A DNA stretch of 64,000 bases from Astropecten irregularis (taxonomy: Eukaryota > Echinodermata > Asteroidea > Paxillosida > Astropectinidae), in the NCBI GenBank assembly GCA_963971285.1, contig OZ020263.1:4712001-4776000 (forward strand), written 5' to 3'. Each line of letters opens with the position of its first letter. The first letter of the stretch is position 1. The position numbers and the translations under genes are program-made. The notes beneath the pieces were generated by a model. The model was not told where the DNA came from, searched no databases, and worked only from the letters and a program-made list of their open reading frames with translations. Below, one piece after another: positions 1 through 27,914 of this stretch.

Positions 1-1
1 C

Positions 2-17772
<17,771 letters not shown>

Positions 17773-17820
17773 GTTTTCTGTTTTTCTCGTCTGCAAAATA
17801 TTCTCGCTGGTTACCGACAC

Positions 17821-20160
17821 CCACTGTCACGCCATTTCTACGTAACCACCGAGTGCAGAGTACCAGTCCTGCAATCAATGCATGCGGTATCAGCAGCTGC
17901 AGCACTCAATATTCAATAACAAAAAACAGGAAAGGTGAACATCCTTTACCACAGATGTGGTTATTCTCTAGAAAAGTTGTAGAATGAATAGCAAATTGCT
18001 TTAAAAGGGATAAATTTAAGACACGGAGGATATTTTATATGGGATCTAGTATTAAAATGGTGTGGGAACGGGCTCTATCTATTCTTAGATCTTTCTCAAG
18101 ATTGTTCCCTTTTTTCTTCAGCGATGTGTAGCAAGAGGGCGCTATTACCAATGAATGGTCGGTTTTTGCAAAAGCATACAGGTTGACCTATTTTTATACA
18201 CCTCTATCATTATCACAGTCGCGTGATAAAAAATGGGTCATCATTCCAATAGCATGACATCAACAAAAAACATCTTAGGAGTGACGTGGCTATTACTCAT
18301 GCGTGAACACATTTTATATTTTGTACACAAGTGAAAAAACACCTGTCGGCCACTCGAATACATCATCACTTGTATTTTTTTTATGAATCAGTAGCAAAAA
18401 CCCACCACCCAAATATAGCTATAGGGCTATTATTTTATTGCCATATCACCTTGTGGCTATTTTGAGACCACCAAAGGCAAAAACACATCATTTCTTCCTC
18501 TTCTTTCCTTAATGACCAAACCAGACTTTTTAAACAATAAAAAAGTCATTGCATGCACTGTATAGGGCCTATTCATAATAACCTCAAAATGCCCTTATAA
18601 CAAACCAGTACATTCTTTTGAGCGACTTCTGATTTTTCAGTACAAAAAGAAATGTAGCCATGTAAAAGACGACCCCTAATTAATTTTCAATTAAATTTAA
18701 AAAAAATCTTTCAGTAATTTTTTTTTTAATATAAATACATCATTTGGGGCAGGGAAATGTTAATGGTACATGTATGTCTGCGTCATCACCATCCTAATAT
18801 ATTGTACCTTTTAAGGTACAAGTAAATCTGTGAAGTTTTCTGTTTGGGTATGATGTAGCACATGACCATCTTGCTTTTTTTATGTAAGAGCTAGAGTTTA
18901 GGGCAGGGAATAATTTCACTAACAACCCAAACTGTTTTGGCATCCATAACCGATAATTCTTTGGATTTTCATCGATAAGCTGAATTTCCTTCATTCAGCA
19001 GAGGAGTAGAGGTACTAATTTTCTCCAAGCAGGAACTAACATGACTAAGCCAATATGCAAATTAGGCTTGCCCTTCACCGACGTGGATGAGCACTGTATA
19101 CTCAGTGCTTGTGAGAGCACGTGAAAAAAAATCACATGCTTGCTCAGGTGGGATTCGAACCCATGACCAAAATCATTTAATATTCATGATGACTAAGCCA
19201 GATTACACAACAAAGTTCTTAAAATATTGACAAAATCAAAACAACTGTTGCCATATATTATACTGTAAAATTTTTACATTTTATTACTTTTTTACAAAAC
19301 TGAGAATACTGTTATGCACATACAGTGTACATGTTTTCCAAAAATCTCATGTGTGTTTTGAGTTGAAATAAAAACAAAAACACAATCATCAAAAAACCTA
19401 AATAACCACAAGGGAAACTGACTGAATTTAAAGTCATTGAAAAGTGAATAAAGAAAAATTGACTAGACCGGGATTTGAACCGGTGACAACGGTATTCAGG
19501 AGGTCGTCGGTTCGAATCCTGCTCCAGTCAATTTTTCTTTGGTCACTTTTCAATAAAAAACCAACATATTTCTGCATGATCTCATAATTACATGCGACAC
19601 CCCTTCAATTCACAAAAATACCAAAAAACAAAAACAAAACAAAGAAAACAACCTGACAAAAAACTGAGATACCCCACATGTGTGGATACACATTGGTTTT
19701 GGTGTCAGATATAAACATTCAAATAAAATTTCTGTTTGGAGTTGGGAGGGTCTGATGCATTTCGATCCTAGCAGGATCTTTCTCAAAGGCTAACTGACAA
19801 GAGGATAAGAACATGCAAGTAAAGATGCTCATAAATGGATGAGAGGATTGGGACAAAATATTTAATCATCAAATAACCACAAGGGAAACTGACTGAATTT
19901 TTAAGTTATTGAAAACTTCACAAAGAAAAATGGACAGGAAAAATGGACTTCCGATCTCCGGAAAATTTTGGAGTAAAAAAAAAAAATAAATAGTTCGTTT
20001 TTGTTTTTGTTTTCTTGAGGAGGGAAGTTGTAGGGGTAGTAGCCTGCTATAATCCATCATGGGCTCCCCTGTTGTGGTAGCTGCAAGAGAAAAGATGAAT
20101 ATTTTAGAGGCATATTTAAAAGGAAAAATCTAATTCATGAATATCATGGCTGAATCAAAA
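17821..20160. other. Upstream region of CCDC6-A, part of the segmental duplication
   Basis: No gene seen. Stretches at about 18100-18540 and 19200-19740 match the DNA upstream of copy B at about 26645-26980 and 27160-27630, including a shared AAGAGGGCGCTATTACCAAT segment and the same run of ACCCCTT and AACAAAAACAAA motifs. The 17821-18100 part is the likely promoter and 5' UTR of copy A. SINE tails lie at 19060-19200 and 19437-19553. Confidence 0.7.
19437..19553. repeat. Two SINE tails fused head to head
   Basis: ATTGAAAAGTGAATAAAGAA, then AAATTGACT at the left, is inverted at the right (AGTCAATTTTTCTTTGGTCA, then CTTTTCAAT). B-box sequences face each other (GATTTGAACCGG and GGTTCGAATCC). 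The pair would form a long hairpin. Confidence 0.75.
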
Positions 20161-20164
20161 TTTT

Positions 20165-20460
20165 GAGATACGTACCTAGTGAAACAATTGTAAGGTGACG
20201 CCCGGCAGAGTGGGACCATACATTGAGCGCAGCCATATCTGGTGGTGACGTTACGTATTTTCTGGCTCTTCGCCGTCGGGCCCGGTCGTTGGCGCTTTCT
20301 GCCGGCCAGGGCACATTCCTTACAGTCCCGCCCGTAGCAGCTTTTGCCTGGGCGACTCTCAAGCCGGACAAGGTTGTGGCCGGGAATATTCTCAGAAGAG
20401 ACCCGGCGATGGCGTCGTCCTTGGTGATTTCTTGCAGATGTCTCTGAATGCGGGAGGAGG
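20165..20460 (-). mobile_element. piggyBac-type transposase C-terminal cysteine-rich domain, remnant
   Basis: One minus-strand frame reads HNLVRLESRPGKSCYGRDC, then KECALAGRKRQ, TTRYGCAQCMVPLC and CFTRYV. The pattern of paired cysteines, TRYGC-x2-C-x3-LC and C-F-x2-Y is that of the zinc-binding domain at the end of piggyBac transposases (DDE_Tnp_1_7 type). No catalytic core was seen: upstream on this strand the frame runs into a tandem array. This is a remnant inside the 3' part of CCDC6-B. The GC-rich codons contrast with the AT-rich surroundings. Confidence 0.7.
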
Positions 20461-21120
20461 AAGTGGATGAGTGGATGGGAGGAGGAGGTGGACGAGTACA
20501 TGGACAGTGGATATGCAGATAGAGAAGTGGAAGCTGTGGATGGGAGGAGGAAAGAAGTGGATGAGCAGGAAGTGGATGAGGAAACCAGGAAGAGAAAGCA
20601 GTGGATGGGAGGAGGAAAGAAGTGGATGAGTGGATGGGAGGAGGAAGTGGATAAGGAGACAAAGAAGTGAAAGCAGTGGATGGGAGGAGGAAAGAAGTGG
20701 ATGAGTGGATGGGAGGAGGAAAGAAGTGGATGAGTGGATGGGAGGAGGAAGTGGATAAGGAGACAAAGAAGTGAAAGCAGTGGATAGGAGGAGGAAAGAA
20801 GTGGATGAGTGGATGGGGGGATGAAAGAAGTGGATGAGTGGATGGGAGGAGGAAGTGAATAAGGAGACAAAGAAGTGAAAGCAGTGGATAGGGGGAGGAA
20901 AGAAGTGGATGAGTGCATGGGAGGTTGAAAGAAGTGGATGAGTGGATGGGAGGAGGAAGTGGATAAGGTGACAAAGAAATGGAATCGGTGGATACAAGGA
21001 GGAACAATATCATGGGATGGGAGGAAGAATTGGAAACAGTGGATGTGAGGAGGAAAGAAGTGGATTGGTGGATAGGAGATGGGATTGGTGGATAAGAAGA
21101 AAGAAAGGTAGACAGGAGCA
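20455..21120. repeat. Purine-rich tandem array (GGATGAGTGGATGGGAGGAGG-like units)
   Basis: The plus strand is almost wholly purine plus T in short units such as AAGTGGATGAGTGGATGGGA. A higher-order period of about 102-107 bp is visible from the recurring GGATAAGGAGACAAAGAAGT at about 20650, 20752, 20854 and 20960. Units that are multiples of three keep long frames open on the minus strand (Pro/Ser/His-rich). These frames are repeat artefacts, not a protein. Confidence 0.9.
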
Positions 21121-21428
21121 AATGGCAGATTGGAAAAAAAACAAAAAAACAAAAAAAGTGATATCACACTTGTCATGCAGCATCCTTTACTGTTGCCTGC
21201 ATTATTAGCCAACCAACATGCATCACTCGCACACACTTGAAAAGGGCACTTTGCAAAGAAGGCTGTGGATTTATAGATCCAAAATGTAACACGCTGAGTT
21301 CAATACTGTAAGGATTGAAATGCTGCAGGAAGTTTGATGACAAGCCCTTGCAGTGGCTCACAACAGGCTTCTCAGGGGTTCTACTACGACGTTCCTCACA
21401 GCCTCCTGGTTCCTCATGTTTCACTCAC

Positions 21429-22546
21429 CTGGTGATGTGGGTCTGTTGGAGTTGGGTGAGTATGGGATGGGACTCGAGATCGGCCTGGGATGGATGCCGT
21501 CGTGAACCACAATTTCGTTGAACTGCCTCTCATCGTCCATCTCCAGACTAGTCTCACTCTCTGACAGGTGTCTGCTGAGGGCCTTGGGATGCAGGTTCTC
21601 TTCCTTGAACTCTCGCTCCTCTTGCACTAAGTCGGTCATCTTCTCTTCATCTAGAGACAGCAAGATCATCAAGAATTCAGAATAATTAACTGTGGCACCG
21701 TTTCTCAAAAACTTTTATGGGTAGTTTAAGGAAAATTTACTGGAGCAGAATTCGAACCAGCGACCTCCAGTGTTTTTAATTTGATAAAAAACTGTCTACT
21801 CTTAAAAGATCTTTACCTGAATCTCCAGAATTATCTGAGACATTATTAGATCTATTTTACAAAAAATGAATTTGCAAAGTATGGGTAGATGTGAATTTGA
21901 AGCTTTTCGATTTGTTCATGAAGTGTAATGATTGTTTACTTGTTGGAATTTTTTTTGCTTTATACAGTTTTGCATTATTCTATGTAGAGCACAAGGGATG
22001 TTCCTTTGTAATCTTAAAAGATTAATCAAGATTGGCAATTAATGTCTTCTGTAATCCTGGTAAGAAAGCTTAATGACAGAGTTAATGACATGCACCTTGA
22101 TGACAGTCTTCTACAACCTCAGCAAGGCTGTTGGCAAGCCTTCCAAAACTCAACGAGGCTGATGACACACTTTCTACAACCTCAACCTTTACAAGGATGT
22201 TAACAAGCACTTGCAATGCCTCAAAACAGGCTTCTCAGGAGTTCTTTTACGCGGTTCTTGAAAGCCTACTGGTTCCTCATGTTTTACTCACCTGGTGATA
22301 TGGGTCTGTTGGAGTTGGGTGAGTATGGGATGGGACTCGAGATTGGCCTGGGATGGATGCCGTCGTGAACCACAATTTCTTCAAACTGCCTCTCATCTTC
22401 CATCTCGAAGTTGGACTCGCTCTCCGACAGGTGTCTGCTGAGGGCTTCTCTCCTCTCCTGCCCTAGGAGCAGCTTGCGCTGGAGGCGCAGGTTCTCTTCC
22501 TTTAACTCCCGCTCTTCTTGGACCAAGAGGGCCATCCTCACCTCAT
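21429..22546 (-). other. Duplicated CCDC6-B exon 6 (6 at 22292-22546, 6' at 21429-21650)
   Basis: Two successive copies of the same exon with identical acceptor context (CTAG then ATGA) and donor (CCAG then GTGAG). Lengths are 255 and 222 bp, both multiples of 3 and the same phase, so either or both could be used in frame. The 6' copy lacks 11 codons in the middle ([12 protein letters not shown] against [20 protein letters not shown]) but is closer to vertebrates at [11 protein letters not shown]. Flanking intron DNA is duplicated too, for about 100 bp downstream of each exon and about 40 bp upstream. Confidence 0.88.
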
Positions 22547-25500
22547 CTAGAGGCAGCAAGATCAAAGAGGTCAGAATCATTAGAAACTGTAGTTTGTAAG
22601 GTACTATTTTCACTTGGATTGTAGGAATCATCGTATCAGAACCCCCAAAAACTGACATCCTGAGCCATATTCCTCCTCAGTTACCCAATATCCCTCCCCA
22701 AATCAATCTGCAAAACTCTTCCTAGACAGTGCTCCCTCTCAGAGCTACCTCAGGCAAGCCCAACTTACGTTCAATCTGCGATGACCTTAGCTGTCCCTTC
22801 AACTTCTTGACCTCACTGCGCAGCTGTTCGACAGTAATCGTCAAGTTGTCCGAGGTGTTCCCATTCTTGATCTCCCTGGGCAAGGTGGAGGCAGAAACCG
22901 GCTCGTCCAACTTCTCCTGGAGTATTCTTGAGGGGAGAAAATTTTATTGACCTTTCAAAGATTCTATTTGTACCTGATGAGGATGTAGTTGCAACATCCT
23001 ACAAAAGGCTATGGGAAGCCACTTCTGGGAAGCTCAGACACTACTTGACTTGGCACCACATGTCAAGCAAGAAAACCAAAGCTTTCCAATGGTATGCAAT
23101 ACTTGGAGGTTGTAACAGGATTACACTAACTGTATGTTATAATGAAATTACACCAACTGTCATGAGAGTATGTCGTATATTTTGTATAACTTTGACAAAT
23201 GTGATAAATTCTGAGATAGAATCAAAGATGGCATGTGATTTCCAATCAGTATGATTCAGAATCAGAAATCAGTTCCTTCATTATCAAAGTTGTCAAATAT
23301 ATTGATGATTTGAGATTTGATTGTAACTAGCCTATGGTTTAAGGAAGGTTTCAATACAGTGTGCCATTGAACTCTTGATGAGGCACAGCTGATATAAGAT
23401 ACACACAAGGCTAGCGACTGAGAAGCTTTTGCCTAAGCTCACCTCTTCTCTGCCTCTAGTCTGTCCATTCGCTTCCAGAGTCTATTGACGAGGGCCTCTT
23501 GCTCCTGTTCCACGCACTTCTCAAGATCCACTTTCTCTTGTCTCAACTGGGGTTAATAACAAATAACACAATTTATGTATACTCACACACACATTTGAAA
23601 ACGCCTGCAATCATGGATCTCTTTTAATCCTCTTTTATTTGGACTTTAACATTTTAGCAGCAGCTCCATTGGTTTGGTACATGCTTTCCAATAGTTGACT
23701 TTATCCCAATTGTAGACCCTACTGTTCCTTTTGTTATTAGTCCACTGTTTGAATGCACATACATGAACGGTGTTTCTTGAGGCTTTTGGTGTTTACAAAG
23801 TCTGTGTCTTATTTCATGCAGATGCCAGGAATATGCTCTTTTTATAACTTATTTCCACTTATCCAACAAACTATTTCACGTCTAGATAGTTTCGTGTCTT
23901 GTAGTAACGATGAGCCCTCGCTTAATGGAAACTGCAAAACATCACTAAATTGCAAAACAAAACAAAAAATCCCTCAAGAGAATAGCACATGATGTACTCA
24001 CATGTACTAGTACTAGTATGACCCAAGCCAGGGTCGAACCCGGGCCACATTGGTGGGAGTCGAGTGCCTAATGCACTTGCCACCTATGCCTCCTGTTAAA
24101 ACTTATTTAACTTATTGGGCACGTACCTCCTCCACTTTCTTCTGCTTAGAGACGGTGTCATTCTCCAGCCTCTCTATCTTCCTCATCAGCTTGTTGACCT
24201 GGTATTCCTGCTCTTGTTCTAGCGTTCTCTCCAGCTGGTGCTTCTCTTGCCGAAGCTGAAAAAGTGGAAAATCAATCAGTGAAAATTTGAAGATCAACCA
24301 GTGGTCCTAGCATTCAAAACCATTTTTGTGACTACCGGTATACGCGACTGTACCTTTCTAAGTGTCAGTCCAACTTTCCACTAGCAAAGCTGATTTGAGA
24401 AAGATCATGTTAAGATCAATTTGATGAGCAGAATGCTGCTGCAGCAGTTCCCCACACATTACTGTGGTAATGCATGGTAAGCAGCTCTATCTTGTCTTGT
24501 GTGGTAGGTACAGAGGGTTAGGGTTAATCTACGAAAGAGTTGCAACTTAACAGAGGTCAGGCTAAGAATGCTCTGACATAGGGACCCCATTGAACGGAAC
24601 CAGGGGCTGATTTCACTAACGCTTTGCAATCATCGCTAAAGCCCAAATCCAACGGAACATTTCTACGCAAAGTTTAGCGATCAATTTCCGTTTAGCGATA
24701 GATTGGGGCTTTAGCAATGATCATAAAGCGTTAGTGAAATCAGCCCCAGGGCACTGATCAACGGTTACATACCTGAACAAGTTTGCGAGACAGGTCGTTG
24801 GTTAGATATTCTTCCTCCTGCTCATAGTTGACGGCTAGCTTCTCCTTCTCTTTCTTGAGAGCTTGGATCTTCTTCAGGAGAGTGTTGCTAATGAATTCCT
24901 CCTCTTGTTCCGCTTGCACTTGCTGATAATGGGGGGAAATTAAGAACATACAAGATCAATTTTGAATCAAGTCATTTAATTTGTAATATGCATTTATTTT
25001 GGTAGATGGACAAAAGACCATTTTGACACACGCACATTATCAGCTGAACTCACTTGTGCCGAAAATGTCCCCAAATGACAACAAAGACATCACAAATCGG
25101 CTTGAGTTTTGGTCGTAAAACATAGATTTTCATCACTATTTTCATTACAAATATAATAAGCTGCATTTCATCCCTGTATCCTGACATTTGGAGAAGAGAT
25201 TGAGTGATTTTCATGAAGATTTGCGCAACAACCGTGAAGTACAATTTTTTTCTGTGTGCAAATGTCGAACTGTATCATAAATGATCTATGTGATTCTCTG
25301 GGTAGTTGCGATGACCTAAGGTCCCAGTCCCCATGTCAGACCTAGGGTTACGATCATCGCAACTATGGCATGTAGGGTTACGATCATCACAACTAGGGCA
25401 TGTACTATGTAGGGTTACGATCATCGTAACTATTCTCTGGGGTTCTAACGTTAGAGTGATTGTCGACCATGTTGAGTACCCCCAATATTAAAAAAAGGGG

Positions 25501-26402
25501 GAGTTCATCGCCCCATTTACTGGGTCTAGACAAGCCCCACTAGTGTGGCACGAATTTTCGCTCAAGCCGCTCCATCCTTAGCCACACGTCCAACCGCCTG
25601 ATATACGGGAGATATGTTCTGCTCTTGTGCGCGACCGGCGCAATAAATGGCGCCGGTGTAGCACCAGTGAATGACCGAAAAATAGATGAATACAAGATTG
25701 AAATCATTCGAATTATATATCATTGGGAAGATGAGACACTAAGGAACATTTGTGTATGTAGAAATTGTGTGAAATGTGATGACAAGAGGGTGCGCACCAG
25801 AGCCGAACATATCCCTCATAAATCAGGCGGTTGGACGTGTGGCTAAGGATGAAGCGGCTTGAGCGAAAATTAGTGACACAAGGTGGGGCTAGGTCTAGAC
25901 TTGCCCTAGGCCAGGCGGCCCTAGCCTACCCGGTACTTCAATTAACGTTAATCAGCATGATCAATGACGACTGAACATGCTGAATTATGAAGAGAACACC
26001 ACGAACCGTTCTTACAAAAAGATGTTTCCCATTCCTTTATAGTTTTGGGCCCATCATCCCAATCAAGTAACGGTTACCAATTTTTCTTTGTTCACTTTTC
26101 AATGACTCAAAGTTCAGTCAGCTTCACTTGTGTGAAAACTAAGTTATTTGTAAACTTACGATAGGCCTATTCACACATGCTCCTTTCATCAACTTCAACT
26201 CTCTGTTTTCTCCTTGAACTTGAAGTAACTTGCACTTGCAGCACATCTTGTAGGTTTCCAACTCAATCTTCAGGACCTTATTTTCTTGCTCCAAAGAGGC
26301 GTTTCTGTTCAGCAGCTCTTCTTCCTTCGTAGGAACTGACATCTTGATGCTGTCCGTATCGCTTTCAATCTCAACTGCGCTCTCGATCGCCATGTCCGCC
26401 AT
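21429..26402 (-). CDS. CCDC6: CCDC6 copy B (tandem paralogue), 3' end not found
   Basis: Exons in transcript order: 26160-26402, 24773-24922, 24127-24255, 23443-23546, 22769-22926, 22292-22546, then a second version of the last exon at 21429-21650. Splice sites and phases match copy A exactly (150, 129, 104 and 158 bp for exons 2-5). Exon 6 carries [20 protein letters not shown], then [16 protein letters not shown] and [17 protein letters not shown], the conserved CCDC6 C-terminal segment. Exon 1 (81 codons) is 8 codons longer than in copy A and diverges at its end ([24 protein letters not shown]), disturbing a well-conserved coiled-coil start. No final exon (the region following the SPG motif in vertebrates) was seen between 21428 and exon 1 of copy A. 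Copy B is therefore either 3'-truncated or spliced to exons beyond the window. All seen exons are open, so it is not an obvious pseudogene. Confidence 0.88.
24020..24105 (-). repeat. tRNA-like fragments on the minus strand (also 44940-45035)
   Basis: GGGTCGAACCCGGGCC and, at about 44960, GGACTCGAACCCGGGC are inverted B-box sequences. The rest of a tRNA fold is too diverged for a tRNA gene; they are read as SINE or pseudo-tRNA remnants. Confidence 0.5.
24605..24745. mobile_element. GGCTGATTTCAC MITE with CCAGG target duplication
   Basis: A 141-bp hairpin-like element, ends GGCTGATTTCACTAACGCTT and AAGCGTTAGTGAAATCAGCC, with CCAGG on both sides (24600-24604, 24746-24750). The matching site in copy A (about 2190) is uninterrupted. 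Confidence 0.85.
25055..25528. mobile_element. Second copy of the CGTAGACCC foldback family, interrupted
   Basis: The interior GAAAATGTCCCCAAATGACA and the right arm GGGGGAGTTCATCGCCCCAT match the 12.7 kb copy. The 130-bp Mutator-like element at 25303-25432 is inserted in it. The left arm is missing. Confidence 0.7.
25303..25432. mobile_element. 130-bp Mutator-like miniature element in CCDC6-B intron 1
   Basis: It starts TAGTTGCGATGA and ends TCATCGTAACTA, the same terminal sequence as the 3.2 kb element at 13716. It is flanked by the perfect 9-bp duplication TTCTCTGGG (25294-25302 and 25433-25441). The AGGGTTACGATCATCG unit of the terminal repeat is present three times near the right end. 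Confidence 0.85.
25529..25910. mobile_element. Foldback MITE with about 110-bp arms
   Basis: The left arm GGTCTAGACAAGCCCCAC, then GCTCAAGCCGCTCCATCCTT is inverted at the right (AAGGATGAAGCGGCTTGAGC, then GTGGGGCTAGGTCTAGAC). It abuts the previous element. Both are in CCDC6-B intron 1. Confidence 0.78.
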
Positions 26403-27649
26403 GTCTGCCTGATTTTGATTTTCTCGTCTGCAAAATATTTTCGCTGGTTTCCAAAAACCACAGGCTTCGTTTGTACGTAACCACCGAATGCAAAGTACCA
26501 GTACTCTGCAATGACAGGTGTATTGTGCAGTGCATTGATCAGTAGCGCTCTTTTACAAAAACAGGAAAAGTTTTCATCCTGACCCCTTACCACAAAGAAA
26601 TGTGGTTAGTTGACCCCGTACCATGCATACCACAATGTGATTACTCATGATTGTTCCCCTTGTGTAGCAAGAGGGCGCTATTACCAATTACCATAGTTAT
26701 GCCAATTTCTGATGGTCTTGCCAGTTACATGTGCATGGCCATTTTATACTGCCCCATCACTATTTTGCATTTTTGTATGAAAAATAAAGCATGGAGGTAG
26801 AAATAAATAAGTAGGCAAACACCACCACCCACACCCCAAAACAGGTCACTGGCTAGGTCTGCCGGTTCATTTTTAATATTTTCAATGGCATCACCTTGTT
26901 TGCAACTTTTGAGACCACCAAATTAATTCTTTCTCTTCTTTCCTTGCTGACAAAACCATGCAGACTTTTTAAACAATGGAAATGGATCTGGTACGTATTT
27001 AACCTAAAAAAACCCAAAGCATCTATTGCCTCCATGCTCAAATATAGTAATTTTCATCAACTACATTGTAATCAATTTTCTTCTGCAGTACAATAACACA
27101 TATGAAGCCAAATCAGAACAATTTGAACTGTTGAATGTCTTTAACTGTACAACCTGATTACACAATTCAATAAAAAGCCCACTAAATGATGACAAGCAAT
27201 TAACAAGCGTCAGCATATACTGTAAAATTTGTTCATTTTATTACAACCTTTAACAATTTATACAAAGCTGATAAAGAAAATTAAGGTAGCACTTTATCAC
27301 TTCAGCACTTTTTCTTTATCATTTCGATAGACTGACACCGCTACCCACAATTTTGTTCAATACAAAGCTGATTAAATTGTTTTACGCACACAGTAAACTT
27401 TCCTGGTGTTTCAGAAAGTTAAATATTGCACTTTTTCTTGAAATCAATTAAAACAGATTGCTGCATAATCGGACAATTACATGTGACACCCCTTGATCAG
27501 TTGACAAAAACAAAAACAAAGAAAACATCATAACAAAAAATGAAAAAAAAAATTGAGTGCATACACATTGGTTTGGGTGTCAAAAAAACAAATTCAAATA
27601 ACATTTCTAATTAAAAAATATATATATTTGGACGCTAACATATAAAGAT

Positions 27650-27908
27650 TTCGGGGTTTGGGGGTTTATAGGGCCCTTAAACGATGGATTAGGCTTGGGC
27701 TTAGGCTCTGTCATTTTAAAAGCTTAAAATCCAGGTTGTGAATTTTCCCTGAGGTTGAAGTTCTGTTTTCATGTTCGGAACAGAGTACTTTAAAACGATA
27801 CCCCAAAAACCTCTATTTTTATAACTGTTACTTTGAAATGGATGTAAGAAATGGAACCGGAGCCAAAGCCTGAGCCTGAGCCTAATCCTCCGTTTTGTAA
27901 ACTCCCTA
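27650..27908. mobile_element. MITE with GTTT-ACGAAACGGAGGCT-type ends, copy 1
   Basis: GGATTAGGCTTGGGCTTAGGC near the left is inverted at the right as GCCTGAGCCTGAGCCTAATC, then CCGTTTTGTAAACTCCC. It ends 6 bp before the SLC25A16 stop codon on the plus strand, so it lies in the 3' UTR. Confidence 0.7.
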
Positions 27909-27914
27909 TTGACA

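Noticed and set aside
20130-21236. Long minus-strand frames (up to 368 codons) rich in Pro, Ser, His and Phe
   Set aside because: They are open because the underlying tandem array has units that are multiples of three; several overlapping frames show the same repeats. Only the terminal cysteine-rich part looks like a real (transposase) domain.
21429-21650. Exon 6' as a third CCDC6 gene copy
   Set aside because: Only this exon and its immediate flanks are duplicated; no further exons of a third copy were found nearby.
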